The notes: a model not told the origin generated them from the letters alone. A stretch of 38,307 bases of DNA from Candidatus Thorarchaeota archaeon SMTZ1-45 (GCA_001563335.1 LRSL01000018.1:1-38307); one strand, 5' to 3'. Shown: positions 8,356-17,254, numbered from the stretch's first letter. Numbers and translations are program-made.

Positions 8356-10569
8356 CTAACTAGTGATGCTTTCTAACTCACTTAAAATTGCATCAATCTC
8401 TCGACCAGGAGTTGAACGCAGTTTCAGTACAGCTCTTGATTCTTTAACAGAGAATCCGTATAGGGCAAAGACCAGAGCTTCAATCTTAGGTGATGTATCA
8501 TTTGATTTGAATTTTCTGACTTCTTCAATCAGCATTTCTCTGAAACCCTGAGATTCACTGCTCTTCATATCTGGTACTGGGAGTTGTGTTAGTTCACGAA
8601 TAGATATATGGTTATTAGTATTGGTGAGACTGAACCTCCAGTTCATCAGTTCAGAGTTTAAGATTCCAAGAAGCGAAAGTCGATAAGATTCATCTGAACC
8701 TCCCTGGATGGCTAGGTAGTTACAAGAGTTTGCTAATACAAAATTTGGAGGGATGTCTGCAAACTTCAATCTCCATCTTTGTGTCCTGTTTGAAACCTGC
8801 TGACCAGCGATTCTGAATTGGTTGATGTGTCTGACTCTTACAGATGTACCAAGTTGGCTCTTCAGTTTCTCAATATCAACATATTCAGTCCTTGTTCTGA
8901 CTCGGTTACTCAAAAGATATCGCGAGATGCTAGACCCACGTATCAAGCGAAAATCTGTAACACTAGATGTAATGCAATCTCGATTTAGTGTAAGATCTAG
9001 TTCACCACGATTTACAGACAAATAATCAAAGGAATGGATAGATGGATGAATATGAAGTTTGGACATCAGTTTCCAGCCAACTTTGTTCACCTGAGGTATT
9101 GCTAGGGATGAACTGCCTATTTTCTCAATTTTATCTGCGGGAATTTGATTTTGATAACAAGAACTCGCATCTTCAATATCATTCAAACCAAATTTAGCAA
9201 GGAAAGATTTGGTCTTGCCCCCACGCTTTAGTGTAATTATTGTCACAGATTGTGTTACTCCTTCAAACATCCGGGATGTTTCAGGAAAGTCATCAACTGT
9301 TAGAAGTCTATTCTCTTGGAGGATTGATTTTCTTATTGGAAAAGCAGAAAGGTCTCCGAGAATTGATGAAGGTACAACGAAACCAATGTAGCTTCCTTTT
9401 CCAGTCAGTTGAAGCGCTCGTTCAATGAATAGTCGGTAGACGTCAATTGTGTACCTATTGCCCAGATTGTATTCACCAGATTTTCTGAAGTAGCGGATAT
9501 CCTCGATCATTCTTTCTTTGTATTTTGAGAAGTTCTGCAGATAGATTTCACACTCTCTGGTTAGAAGTCGCTCTCTAAGGAATTCAGCGAGGTTTGGTTT
9601 CAGTCGCTCATATGGAGGGTTCATAATAATGAAATCAAATCCACCGTTTTTGAGGATATCACCAAATTCATCATTCCACTCGAATGGAGAACGAGAAACA
9701 GGATCTCTAAAGAATTCATTATAATCTGCATCCCCGTTTATGCCCTTAAGAGAGATTAATGAATTCCCTTGTTTTAGTGTAGCAAAAAGTTCTGACTCAC
9801 CCAGTTTCCTAGAATCAGTTTGTGAGAGAAGGCGAAGTGAAACGTCAGTCACTTCAAGAGCTCCAGAATCAATGTCCACTCCGTACAAATTGTGGCGAGT
9901 AATTTGCTTGTAGTCTAATATTCCATTGGTCTTAAGGACACGATAACTTACACCGCCTTTCTGCGCATTCTCAATTCCACTCTTCATTGCTCTGCTAAAT
10001 GCTTTCAGAGCAGAGATAAGGAAAATTCCAGTACCGCAAGCAGGGTCAAGAGTTCTCAGTGACATAATTTCTTCTAGGGCGGTAAGTCCTCTGGTTTTTG
10101 CCATTTCTGATAGCCTATTGAGCTTCGGAGATAGTGTCAATGAAACTATGTAATCAGCTATCTTAGGAGGAGTGTAGAAAGCTCCAAGGCGTTTCTGGAA
10201 TGTTCCTTTCTTGTATGAAAGAGGAAGAGAGTAACACCCTATTGAGTGAACCATACCAAGTAGAGCCACAGTTTCAAGAGGGGAGAGATTCATTGGAATC
10301 GAATATCTAAAAGATTCCAAGACCTCATTACTAAGATTAGTAATAGAAGTTCTAGAGATTCCTGCCTTCTCAGCCTCAAATGACAGATTAGAGAAAGAGT
10401 ATTGTTCGTCTAGCTGCCTTGAGGATAATACATAGTTTAGTCCAGCAAGCCTTACAGCTTCTGAAATCTCAATAGGCTTTTGCGAGCTGGTTGAAGAGTT
10501 CTCTATAAGGGATTCATGGAGACCACTGACAATTAGCCACGCAGTTTCTTGGAGCCCTGGTCTCACCAT
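8356..10569 (-). CDS. N6-adenine DNA methyltransferase, Alw26I/Eco31I/Esp3I-like
   Basis: Class I methyltransferase modifying adenine N6 in DNA. Motif X with GAFYTPPKIADY (129-140), motif I LDPACGTGIF (174-183) and motif IV FIIMNPPYERL (313-323, catalytic NPPY 317-320) are all present, followed by a long C-terminal region (about 400-737) that should carry target recognition. Size and layout fit the type II family of Alw26I/Eco31I/Esp3I, in which one m6A and one m5C enzyme modify the two strands of an asymmetric site; family assignment is from memory of these motifs. No PD-(D/E)xK nuclease motif is seen at either end, so a fused restriction enzyme is unlikely. The cytosine enzyme follows 53 nt downstream. 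The partner endonuclease is not in this window. Confidence 0.85.
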   Translation of the reverse strand: MVRPGLQETAWLIVSGLHESLIENSSTSSQKPIEISEAVRLAGLNYVLSSRQLDEQYSFSNLSFEAEKAGISRTSITNLSNEVLESFRYSIPMNLSPLETVALLGMVHSIGCYSLPLSYKKGTFQKRLGAFYTPPKIADYIVSLTLSPKLNRLSEMAKTRGLTALEEIMSLRTLDPACGTGIFLISALKAFSRAMKSGIENAQKGGVSYRVLKTNGILDYKQITRHNLYGVDIDSGALEVTDVSLRLLSQTDSRKLGESELFATLKQGNSLISLKGINGDADYNEFFRDPVSRSPFEWNDEFGDILKNGGFDFIIMNPPYERLKPNLAEFLRERLLTRECEIYLQNFSKYKERMIEDIRYFRKSGEYNLGNRYTIDVYRLFIERALQLTGKGSYIGFVVPSSILGDLSAFPIRKSILQENRLLTVDDFPETSRMFEGVTQSVTIITLKRGGKTKSFLAKFGLNDIEDASSCYQNQIPADKIEKIGSSSLAIPQVNKVGWKLMSKLHIHPSIHSFDYLSVNRGELDLTLNRDCITSSVTDFRLIRGSSISRYLLSNRVRTRTEYVDIEKLKSQLGTSVRVRHINQFRIAGQQVSNRTQRWRLKFADIPPNFVLANSCNYLAIQGGSDESYRLSLLGILNSELMNWRFSLTNTNNHISIRELTQLPVPDMKSSESQGFREMLIEEVRKFKSNDTSPKIEALVFALYGFSVKESRAVLKLRSTPGREIDAILSELESITS

Positions 10570-10623
10570 AACATCCTCGAATCACAACAAGTGTCGTGTC
10601 AGAAAGATGTTTTGCTTAGAGGT

Positions 10624-10992
10624 CTACTTGGCATTTGTATCGCTTTGCATGATCCCCCATAGGTTTCCTTCAGTATCCTTGAAGTATGCTAAATATCCGA
10701 CACCAGGGATGACCTGTTTAGATCTGATGATTGTTCCTCCATTAGCCTCAATCATCTTGACTGTATCATCGACTGACGATACATCTATTGTGTTGATAGG
10801 GACATCATCTTCACTCTGGCGCATTCCAAATGCACCATTTATTCCAGGATCCTTCTCATCGCCAGTCATTAAGAACCAGTAGTCGATTGGACCATTCCAT
10901 TTCTGAACAGTCCAACCAAAAACCTCCTCATAGAACTTGGTTATACGATCAACATCATCTGCAAGTATTTCGAAATGCACTACTCGGCCCAT
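10624..10992 (-). CDS. VOC-family (glyoxalase/bleomycin-resistance-like) protein
   Basis: A single vicinal-oxygen-chelate unit: VVHFEILADDVDRITKFYEE at the N-terminus, a paired beta-alpha-beta-beta-beta module from the middle, and the closing GYLAYFKDTEGNLWGIMQ with the metal-ligand-type Glu. Members include glyoxalase I, dioxygenases and resistance proteins; the substrate cannot be told. Start set at ATG 10992, where the domain begins; upstream in-frame starts at 11010 and 11019 would add a non-conserved MNWLIL extension. TATA-like stretches around 11015-11030 on this strand fit a short leader ending at 10992. Divergent from the GNAT gene at 11086. Confidence 0.85.
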   Translation of the reverse strand: MGRVVHFEILADDVDRITKFYEEVFGWTVQKWNGPIDYWFLMTGDEKDPGINGAFGMRQSEDDVPINTIDVSSVDDTVKMIEANGGTIIRSKQVIPGVGYLAYFKDTEGNLWGIMQSDTNAK

Positions 10993-11011
10993 TAGGATCA
11001 ACCAATTCATT

Positions 11012-11062
11012 ATTAACAATAGTGAATATTAAGGTTCCGTTCATAGTGTGTGAATATTTTAG
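11012..11062. promoter_or_regulatory. Divergent promoter region between VOC and GNAT genes
   Basis: Between the two divergent starts lie AT-rich TATA-like boxes: GAATATTTTAG at about 11052-11062 centred roughly 30 nt before the ATG at 11086 (plus strand), and TTAATATTC / TTAATAATG at 11012-11032 read on the minus strand before the ATG at 10992. The spacing fits archaeal TBP/TFB promoters with little or no leader. Prediction by eye only. Confidence 0.4.
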
Positions 11063-11085
11063 GTAGTAATGACTTCTAGTCATAT

Positions 11086-11841
11086 ATGGTGAGAGAGAGA
11101 GAGATTGCAGAACTAGAACTTCTTGCATCACGCTGTTGGCCAGCAAAGGAAATTATCAACTACAAAGGATGGATAATTCATTGGAACGATGGTGTCACTT
11201 GGAGAGCCAATAGTGTTCTTCCAAACGAATGGGTGAGCAGTGTTGGTGTAGAAAAAGTAATTGATTATGTTATTGATTTGTATAAGGAAAAGAACACGCC
11301 TCCAGCTTTCAAACTCACCTCAGCTAGTCAACCGAAAGAACTTGATCAGTTATTGGAAGACAAGGGTTTTGAAAAACATATGGTCACGCATTTCCAGACT
11401 GCCCCTATAGAGGATATATCATGTCTGGATCCACGCTTACCAGTTGACTTATTCAAGGTGAATGATGAATCACTAAACATCCTCATGCACAGGTCAAAGA
11501 GAGAGAAGAGTGCCATTAAAGTAAGAAGGGAAATCATTAAGCGAATTTCGGGAGCAAAGAACATAGCAAAAGTCATGATGCATGGTAATATCGCAGGAGT
11601 GGGATTAGGAGTAATTGAGGGAGATTGGCTTGGTCTATTCTCGATTAGAACTATGCCTGAGTTTCAACGAAAAGGAGTCGCATGGTCGGTGAATTGTGCA
11701 CTTGCACAATGGGGTGAAGACCTTGAAGCTAAACAAATATTTCTTCAAGTCGAGGCTGATAATATACCTGCTCTGAAACTTTACGAGTCAATGGGGTTCA
11801 AAACATTGTACACATACTGGTATAGAATACTTCAAGTTTAA
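11086..11841 (+). CDS. GNAT-family N-acetyltransferase
   Basis: The C-terminal ~100 residues form a GNAT fold: strand-rich KVMMHGNIAGVGLGVIEG, the acetyl-CoA pyrophosphate loop QRKGVAWSVNCAL (Q/R-x-x-G-x-A), and the closing FLQVEADNIPALKLYESMGF typical of motif B. The N-terminal half looks like a second, degenerate GNAT-like half, as in two-domain acetyltransferases. It transfers an acetyl group from acetyl-CoA to an unknown amine. ATG 11086 is preceded by a TATA-like box at leaderless distance. No operon partner; a 143-nt spacer separates it from the next gene. Confidence 0.85.
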   Translation: MVREREIAELELLASRCWPAKEIINYKGWIIHWNDGVTWRANSVLPNEWVSSVGVEKVIDYVIDLYKEKNTPPAFKLTSASQPKELDQLLEDKGFEKHMVTHFQTAPIEDISCLDPRLPVDLFKVNDESLNILMHRSKREKSAIKVRREIIKRISGAKNIAKVMMHGNIAGVGLGVIEGDWLGLFSIRTMPEFQRKGVAWSVNCALAQWGEDLEAKQIFLQVEADNIPALKLYESMGFKTLYTYWYRILQV

Positions 11842-11946
11842 GACTTAAAGCATGACTGTTCTTATATCGAATAACCACTAAGACTAACAAGAAATGTATG
11901 TCTAGATTTTCAATTCATTCTTTCTTACCCATAGCGCTAAACCTAT

Positions 11947-11960
11947 TCCTAATATACTAG
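11947..11960 (+). promoter_or_regulatory. TATA-box promoter of the DJ-1/PfpI ectodomain gene
   Basis: The stretch TCCTAATATACTAG places an AATATAC TATA-like element about 31 nt before the ATG at 11985, the usual archaeal distance for a transcript with almost no leader. There is no Shine-Dalgarno sequence before that ATG, which fits leaderless translation. Confidence 0.4.
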
Positions 11961-11984
11961 GAGTCAGAATGATTTTCGATTAAT

Positions 11985-13067
11985 ATGAAATGGAGAGTCC
12001 TCTTGGTTGCAGTACTATTAGTGTTTTGTCTTGCCTTCTCAAATCCTCGAGTAGTTTCTACACTGGATATTCCAGACACAGCAGATATCGAAGTTCTAAT
12101 TCTAGTGACTAATGGTTTTGGCTGGAATTACTTCGATGCAAAGGATTGCTTGGAGTTATGGGGAGTTAATGTTACAACTGTCGCGTATGCTCTTGATTAT
12201 GAGATCGATTCGTGTTTAAATAGAGAACCAAGACCAATTACAGCTGATCTCTTGATGTCTGAAATGACAACCGAGATGGTTCAAGAGTTCGATTGTCTTC
12301 TTGTGACTTCAGGGGGTCATTGGGCGAGTCTAATTGCAGACAATACTGTCTTGAATTTCATTTCAGATGCATACGATCTAGGTTTGGTTGTAGCCTCGAT
12401 TTGCACAGGAACCAGAGTTGTTGCTGAAGCCAATGGCATAGTGAATGGTTGCAAAGTGATAGAATTCTCATTGAGTATGGGACAAATGGCATTAGCTGGA
12501 GCAACTACTGTCTATGGTATCGAGGCAATTACTGATGGGCAAATTATTACTGGAGGTCGTGGTGGAGGCACAGGTGGAGGTGGATGGCTCGAAGCTCCAA
12601 CTTCAGAGGTCTGCGCTGAGATTGTTAGACAAGTTTTAGGGTTATCGAGAGTTACAAATTCATCAATAACACCAGCTAGAGGACCAAGTGGTACTACTTT
12701 CACAATAGTGGCTGACACCAGTAACCTAAACGAATCCCTTGGTGAAATATTATCAACAGACATCGAAGAAGTGACTGCGCAAATCTATGTTCTGGGAAAT
12801 CGGACACTTATTGATACAATCGAACTTACAAATCCCGATCAAAATGGAAACTATACTGGATATTTCGTAGGTCTAGAAGATGGAGATTATATAGTAGATA
12901 TTGAGATAGAAGATTCCAATTCCACACTTGAGGTTGTGAGAGAGTTAGAAACATTCAGTGTGGGAATTGAGCCTACTCAACCAATAGACGTTGTACTGAT
13001 ATCCACAGTAACTGGTGGAAGTATTATAATCATAATATTGGTAGTTGCTCTTACAAGGAAGAAGTGA
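11985..13067 (+). CDS. Secreted, membrane-anchored DJ-1/PfpI-family protein
   Basis: Signal peptide at 1-26 (VLLVAVLLVFCLAF core), DJ-1/PfpI domain at about 35-220, an Ig-like beta-sandwich at about 222-325, and a C-terminal transmembrane helix (VTGGSIIIIILVVALTRKK). The enzyme domain has a glycine motif TSGGHWASL (108-116) and a nucleophile-elbow cysteine, C140 in VASICTGTRVV; the usual His after the Cys is Thr. An unusual Gly-rich loop, GGRGGGTGGGGW (190-201), follows. Known members are chaperones, glyoxalases, amidotransferases and proteases. Here the domain faces the cell exterior, which is uncommon for DJ-1. The substrate is unknown. Confidence 0.8.
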   Translation: MKWRVLLVAVLLVFCLAFSNPRVVSTLDIPDTADIEVLILVTNGFGWNYFDAKDCLELWGVNVTTVAYALDYEIDSCLNREPRPITADLLMSEMTTEMVQEFDCLLVTSGGHWASLIADNTVLNFISDAYDLGLVVASICTGTRVVAEANGIVNGCKVIEFSLSMGQMALAGATTVYGIEAITDGQIITGGRGGGTGGGGWLEAPTSEVCAEIVRQVLGLSRVTNSSITPARGPSGTTFTIVADTSNLNESLGEILSTDIEEVTAQIYVLGNRTLIDTIELTNPDQNGNYTGYFVGLEDGDYIVDIEIEDSNSTLEVVRELETFSVGIEPTQPIDVVLISTVTGGSIIIIILVVALTRKK

Positions 13068-13076
13068 TAGAAATCC

Positions 13077-13850
13077 TCACCTTATTGGCTTAAGATAATA
13101 AGCTTCCCAAGGATCCGGATTGATGTAACCTAGCTTCAGTGCTAGATTGATTGAGGCTTCATTTGCTGCATCCCATTGAGGTACAATTCCATTCTCTAGA
13201 GCATGAATTAATAGAGCGGCTGATGCCACTGTTGCTAGTCCCTTCCTCCGATGTTCTAGATCGAATGTATCAACTTGAATTTCGAACTCGTTTGTGAATG
13301 GCATAAATGTTGAAGCCATGCAGACTAGTTTGCTTCCATAGTAGATGCCATAAGCAATACCCATTTTATGGAAAGACTCTGAGCTACCAAAGAAAGTGGG
13401 GATGTGCATTGAGTTTCTCTTATCTAGACGTTTGATTGCTTCAAGTTCCATTCGTTTCAATTTGTAGTCTTTAGGCAATTGATTTAGAAGATGTTTAAGA
13501 TGGTCGAGATTGAGTGTATCCGGAGAGAGCAATGCTCTCTTTTGGATTCCTAACCTCTCACCCCAAAGATTCTTGATAATCCGGGTCCATTTGTCATCAG
13601 GTCCAAATACTAGTTGCATAGGTTCAATCATGCGAATTAGCTCTACTGCATCAGGACTTGTGCTGTCTCCAGCAACGGCATTTATCACAACAAGTTGAAG
13701 TCTAGCGACTGTTGGAGCTTCAGTAGAGTTGGTCCAAATATTACCTCGTCCTTGATCCAGCGCAGGAAAAATCAATGCTCGAGCTCTCTTATGGGATTCG
13801 AAGAGGGATCTAAGTTGGCTTCTATCCTCATCAACCCATTCGATTATCAT
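13077..13850 (-). CDS. GNAT acetyltransferase (PF12746-like)
   Basis: Resembles the GNAT_acetyltran family: an N-terminal ~130-residue region, then IAYGIYYGSKLVCMASTFMP, EIQVDTFDLEHRRKGLATVA with the acetyl-CoA loop (H-R-R-K-G-L-A), and the ending PQWDAANEASINLALKLGYI. The pattern W-D-x-x-N-x-x-S is the family signature for the last helix. Cytoplasmic transferase of an acetyl group to an unidentified acceptor. Convergent with the DJ-1-like gene (9 nt apart). About 180 nt of AT-rich sequence upstream hold no gene I can recognise. Confidence 0.8.
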   Translation of the reverse strand: MIIEWVDEDRSQLRSLFESHKRARALIFPALDQGRGNIWTNSTEAPTVARLQLVVINAVAGDSTSPDAVELIRMIEPMQLVFGPDDKWTRIIKNLWGERLGIQKRALLSPDTLNLDHLKHLLNQLPKDYKLKRMELEAIKRLDKRNSMHIPTFFGSSESFHKMGIAYGIYYGSKLVCMASTFMPFTNEFEIQVDTFDLEHRRKGLATVASAALLIHALENGIVPQWDAANEASINLALKLGYINPDPWEAYYLKPIR

Positions 13851-14031
13851 GAAAGGTCAGATTTTTCTCATTTAAAATAGGTAATGAATCAGTTGGATTA
13901 TGCATGTGTTAATTTCTTGGATTTTTCACTCATAACCTTCATGTGGTTCTCTATCTGATGGGACTATATTTCAAAGGAATACAAAGATCTTCGTCATCAA
14001 TTATAGCTTGCAGAAGAAGCGCAGCTCATAG

Positions 14032-14709
14032 CTAGAAACTATATTTCTTAACATTGGCTTCAGTCAGCCTAAGAGTCAACAACAGGAAATCCTGCCCATA
14101 TGTTCGCAGCGCAAGTCCAACCTCAGCCAATATTCCTGGTACTTCTTTTCGGACATATTCAAAGAGTGCTTCCTCAGATTCCTCCAAAGCGGCTTGCATA
14201 TTGACCATGTGAGCATGAAGCATACCTTTACTGATTCGCCCAACCTCTTTGAGCAGCCATCTTTCAAGAGCCATCTGAATTTCTTTGCCAACATTTTCAG
14301 ATTCTTTGATAAGTTCAGATGTAATTTGAGTAGTTCCGTGAATGCGTTTAGGCTGTACTTTTCGACTGCCAAGTACTAATCGCATTTCATCCAGAGGTTC
14401 CTTTGGAAGTATTTCTTTTCCAACATCAGAAGAGATTAACAATCTACGATACGCACGTTTTCCATGAAAATCCATTGGAGCTAGATATCCTTTTGCTTCA
14501 AGAGCCTTAAGATGAGACCTGAATTCTTCTTGAAGCATAAGTGATCTACTTGCTGACAGATTGAGATACCTCTGATAAAGTGCATCTTCAGTTTCAATTA
14601 TAGCCCACCCAAAGGATCTCATGATATCTAGTTCAAGTGGGGTGGGACGCTCAGTCTCGCCTCCTCTCTCGGGCAATGTAATACCTCTATAATATTGTTC
14701 GATTATCAT
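14032..14709 (-). CDS. PadR/MarR-like winged-helix regulator
   Basis: Residues about 25-100 look like a winged helix: LDIMRSFGWAIIETEDALYQ, a recognition-type helix (LQEEFRSHLKALEAKGYLAP) and a wing (HGKRAYRRLLISSDVG). The remaining 125 residues are long amphipathic helices, suited to dimerisation, as in PadR-type regulators; they are not otherwise recognised. Likely a DNA-binding repressor. It is divergent from the 14794 gene, and an 11-nt direct repeat (14714-14736) lies directly upstream of its start, a plausible operator for autoregulation. No ligand-binding motif is visible. Confidence 0.55.
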   Translation of the reverse strand: MIIEQYYRGITLPERGGETERPTPLELDIMRSFGWAIIETEDALYQRYLNLSASRSLMLQEEFRSHLKALEAKGYLAPMDFHGKRAYRRLLISSDVGKEILPKEPLDEMRLVLGSRKVQPKRIHGTTQITSELIKESENVGKEIQMALERWLLKEVGRISKGMLHAHMVNMQAALEESEEALFEYVRKEVPGILAEVGLALRTYGQDFLLLTLRLTEANVKKYSF

Positions 14710-14713
14710 TAGG

Positions 14714-14736
14714 TCTTCTAATAAATCTTCTAATAA
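14714..14736. promoter_or_regulatory. Direct repeat in divergent promoter, possible operator
   Basis: The 11-mer TCTTCTAATAA occurs twice in tandem at 14714-14724 and 14726-14736 with a 12-nt period, 5 nt upstream of the regulator's start codon and inside the spacer shared with the divergent gene at 14794. On the minus strand it reads TTATTAGA, which can also be the regulator's TATA box, so a protein bound here would block its own promoter. Function is inferred from position. Confidence 0.4.
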
Positions 14737-14793
14737 TTCTCCTTGTGGAAAATCGTAAATCAGAAGTAGCCTTTTTGTTATCTTTTGTTAGAC

Positions 14794-15594
14794 ATGGAGA
14801 ATAATAGAGAAGCTATCTATGATTTACTTGTAGTGGATGACCACAAAGGATTGGCAGCTTTTATCAACAAGCTACTGAAAAAAGATGTAAAATCAGGAGA
14901 GGACTGGCTTGAGCTTGTATCAATTCTCCAAAGGGGATGTCAAGATAATTTTCAGAAACATTGGCTGAAAATCCAATACACCGTTCTTTCTGTATCCAAA
15001 ATCCCAGAACTTGTGGGTGTGGATTGCAATCTTTTCGAAGAGCTACAAGCTATAGAAATTCCAAATGACTTAGGGCATCTTTCAAACCTGCTTTTTGGAA
15101 GATTGATTGAAGTCGTAAAAAAACAACTAAAAAATGGAGGATCAACGCTCTTTTTTAATGTTAAAGGCATTTCATCAACACGTTCATCCATCATCACCTC
15201 AGAGTTGATTCAAGCACGATATCGAGAAACAATACTTGTTTTGAAAGAGATTGAAGAGAGGATACCTTCATTGACGAAGGAATGGGTGGATGTATCTCGT
15301 CTTTGGAAAACAGGCAATGGATATCGGATACTTAAAGCAAGAGACCTCGGAATTCATATCCATGTTAAAGACTACAAAGAAATTAGGAACTTGTTATTGA
15401 AAGAAATGAAAGCCGATCCAGATAAACTCCCAGAAGAAAGTATGAAATTAATAGAGAAAGATTCAAGGTACCTGCAGTTCTCTAAGACTCTGGATGAATT
15501 CGTTAGTGGTCTAATTGCATCTCGTGGAATTAGAGGCTCATTTGATCCGTATTATAGGTCATGGATCAATCATGAGGGATTGGATGAGTTTTGA
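14794..15594 (+). CDS. Hypothetical helical protein
   Basis: Not recognised. Start set at ATG 14794 (MENNREAIYDLLVVDDHKG); an in-frame TTG at 14785 adds three residues. The product is soluble, rich in charged helices, without signal peptide, membrane segment or known catalytic motif. A central strand-turn stretch (GGSTLFFNVKGISSTRSSII) is the only part that does not look helical. It is divergent from the PadR-like regulator and only 60 nt ahead of the TPR-protein gene on the same strand, so regulator, hypothetical protein and TPR protein may form one functional locus. Confidence 0.6.
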   Translation: MENNREAIYDLLVVDDHKGLAAFINKLLKKDVKSGEDWLELVSILQRGCQDNFQKHWLKIQYTVLSVSKIPELVGVDCNLFEELQAIEIPNDLGHLSNLLFGRLIEVVKKQLKNGGSTLFFNVKGISSTRSSIITSELIQARYRETILVLKEIEERIPSLTKEWVDVSRLWKTGNGYRILKARDLGIHIHVKDYKEIRNLLLKEMKADPDKLPEESMKLIEKDSRYLQFSKTLDEFVSGLIASRGIRGSFDPYYRSWINHEGLDEF

Positions 15595-15654
15595 AGACAA
15601 TACTAATGAGTGATGAATATTAAATACAATATAACTGTCAAGGAAACGTTAGCC

Positions 15655-16461
15655 ATGTCGGACACAGAAAAGGACGTTCAGAGGCTCATTGAAGACTTAG
15701 GGGTGAATCCCAAAGACTCTCAAAAATGGCATACCCTTGGAGTCGCCTACCTATCTTTGAATGAGGCAGAAAAAGCAGAAGATGCATTCCAAAAGTGTCT
15801 GAAACTTGACAAAAACAATGCATTTGCTCATGGCGATTTAGGAGGGTTGTATATCCTCAGAGGTAAAAACAAGAAAGCAATTAAACACCTAGAGAAATCA
15901 GTTAAGCTCGAACCTGGAAAATTTGAATACTGGTCAGCGTTGGGAGTGGCTTATTTCCAAAGGGGCAGCTACGATGACGCAGTTGAAGCATTTCATCACT
16001 GTCTCTCTATTAATCCAGCCTATTATGATGCAGTTGTTTCTCTTGGAATGACATATAGCAAGATGCAGCTATGGGAAAAAGCGCTTGAGACTCTTACACG
16101 AGCAGAGAAGATCAGTCCCAACAGCTATCATGCGCTAAAGGCAATTGCAAAATCATTAAGACATCTTAATAGAACTGAAGAACTTGAACAGCTGTATCAC
16201 AGAATGCATATGATGTTCCCGAAAGATCCTAGTTTTGCCATGTATTTAGGACAGATGACTTTTGATAGTGGTAAGACCGAGGAGGGACTCAAATATTATC
16301 GGAAAGCTATTGAGATTGACTCTGAATCTCTAATTGGATGGAAAATTCTATCAGAAGCGTTAGGAAAGTTAGGTAGGAAAGAGGAAGCACAAAAAGCACA
16401 TGAGAAGTATAAAGAGATTGAAGATAAACTAAAGCGTGCAAATGTACGTTTATTTGGTTAA
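15655..16461 (+). CDS. TPR-repeat protein
   Basis: About six tetratricopeptide repeats cover most of the protein, with the canonical W/L-G-Y-A-P spacing (WHTLGVAYLSLNEAEKAEDA, then HGDLGGLYILRGKNKKAIKH, WSALGVAYFQRGSYDDAVEA and similar units). TPRs build a superhelix that binds partner peptides, so it is a scaffold or adaptor. Start set at ATG 15655, preceded by AAGGAA about 10 nt upstream; GTG 15610 and ATG 15613 are in frame but add a non-TPR leader. It converges on the dioxygenase gene with 7 nt between them. Confidence 0.8.
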   Translation: MSDTEKDVQRLIEDLGVNPKDSQKWHTLGVAYLSLNEAEKAEDAFQKCLKLDKNNAFAHGDLGGLYILRGKNKKAIKHLEKSVKLEPGKFEYWSALGVAYFQRGSYDDAVEAFHHCLSINPAYYDAVVSLGMTYSKMQLWEKALETLTRAEKISPNSYHALKAIAKSLRHLNRTEELEQLYHRMHMMFPKDPSFAMYLGQMTFDSGKTEEGLKYYRKAIEIDSESLIGWKILSEALGKLGRKEEAQKAHEKYKEIEDKLKRANVRLFG

Positions 16462-16468
16462 CAAGCAT

Positions 16469-17254
16469 TCATCCGAACTTCAAACAAGCCATCGATATGG
16501 AACCCATGATGATTCTCCTATTGAATAACTCAATATTCCCTGACTCTTTGGCTGCACCCTTTGCATAGACCAGAGGTAAATAATGGTCCAATGAAGGGTG
16601 AGCTTTTTTCCCAATATCTTTCATATTTTCAAAGTCAATGAAGACAGCTATGTTATCTGAAGATAGCGAATCCAAAATCTTCTCTTCAAACTCTTGCGCC
16701 CAATAATATTGCGAATTTTGATTATACCAATTCACAGCTGCAAGATTGTGAACGAGATTTCCACTCCCAATTATGAGAACTCCCTGGTTTCTGAGGAAGT
16801 CAAGTTGTTGACCTAGCTTAAAATGGAATCGAGGTGGTTTTGTGTAGTCAATACTGAGCTGGAGAGTGGGGATATTTGCATCTGGATACATTTGCTTAAG
16901 AACAGACCAGGTACCATGATCGAGACCCCAGGACTGGTCGAGGTTGATTGAGTAGTCCTCGAGTCTTTTGGAGATTGTTTTAGCTAGGTTGGGAGCACCA
17001 GGAGCGGGATATTGCTGTTGGTATAACTCGGGAGGAAACCCGTAGAAATCATGTATTGTTCTTGGTTGCTTCATGGCTCCGATCATTGAATTTGAAGTAT
17101 ACCAGTGAGCAGACACACAGAGAATTGCATCAGGGTGAGGAACCTTGCTAGCAATCTCTCTCCATCCTTTCGTAAATTCATTTTCCTCTATAGTATTCAT
17201 AGGCGAGCCATGTCCGATGAAGAGAGTTGGCATTAGATTAGACATATTATTCAT
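16469..17254 (-). CDS. LigB/DODA-type extradiol dioxygenase (YgiD-like)
   Basis: Matches the 4,5-DOPA-dioxygenase-type family (PF02900): PTLFIGHGSPMN near the N-terminus, ILCVSAHWYTS, the mid-protein WGLDHGTWSVL, and GVLIIGSGNLVHNL, which together supply the His ligands for the catalytic metal. YgiD/DODA enzymes open catechol rings with O2; the archaeal substrate is unknown and the environment may be anoxic, so another activity is possible. Length (261) is normal. ATG 17254, 17245 and 17233 are all in frame; the conserved domain begins at the last of these (MPTLFIGHG). Confidence 0.85.
   Translation of the reverse strand: MNNMSNLMPTLFIGHGSPMNTIEENEFTKGWREIASKVPHPDAILCVSAHWYTSNSMIGAMKQPRTIHDFYGFPPELYQQQYPAPGAPNLAKTISKRLEDYSINLDQSWGLDHGTWSVLKQMYPDANIPTLQLSIDYTKPPRFHFKLGQQLDFLRNQGVLIIGSGNLVHNLAAVNWYNQNSQYYWAQEFEEKILDSLSSDNIAVFIDFENMKDIGKKAHPSLDHYLPLVYAKGAAKESGNIELFNRRIIMGSISMACLKFG

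Noticed and set aside
10519..10564. Two GGTCTC/GAGACC sites within the first 50 nt of the adenine methyltransferase gene, possible self-regulation
   Set aside because: The enzyme's target is not known and GTCTC/GAGAC occur often in the window, so the clustering is not convincing.
8356..10569. Type IIG fused restriction enzyme
   Set aside because: No PD-(D/E)xK or HNH motif is visible outside the methyltransferase motifs.
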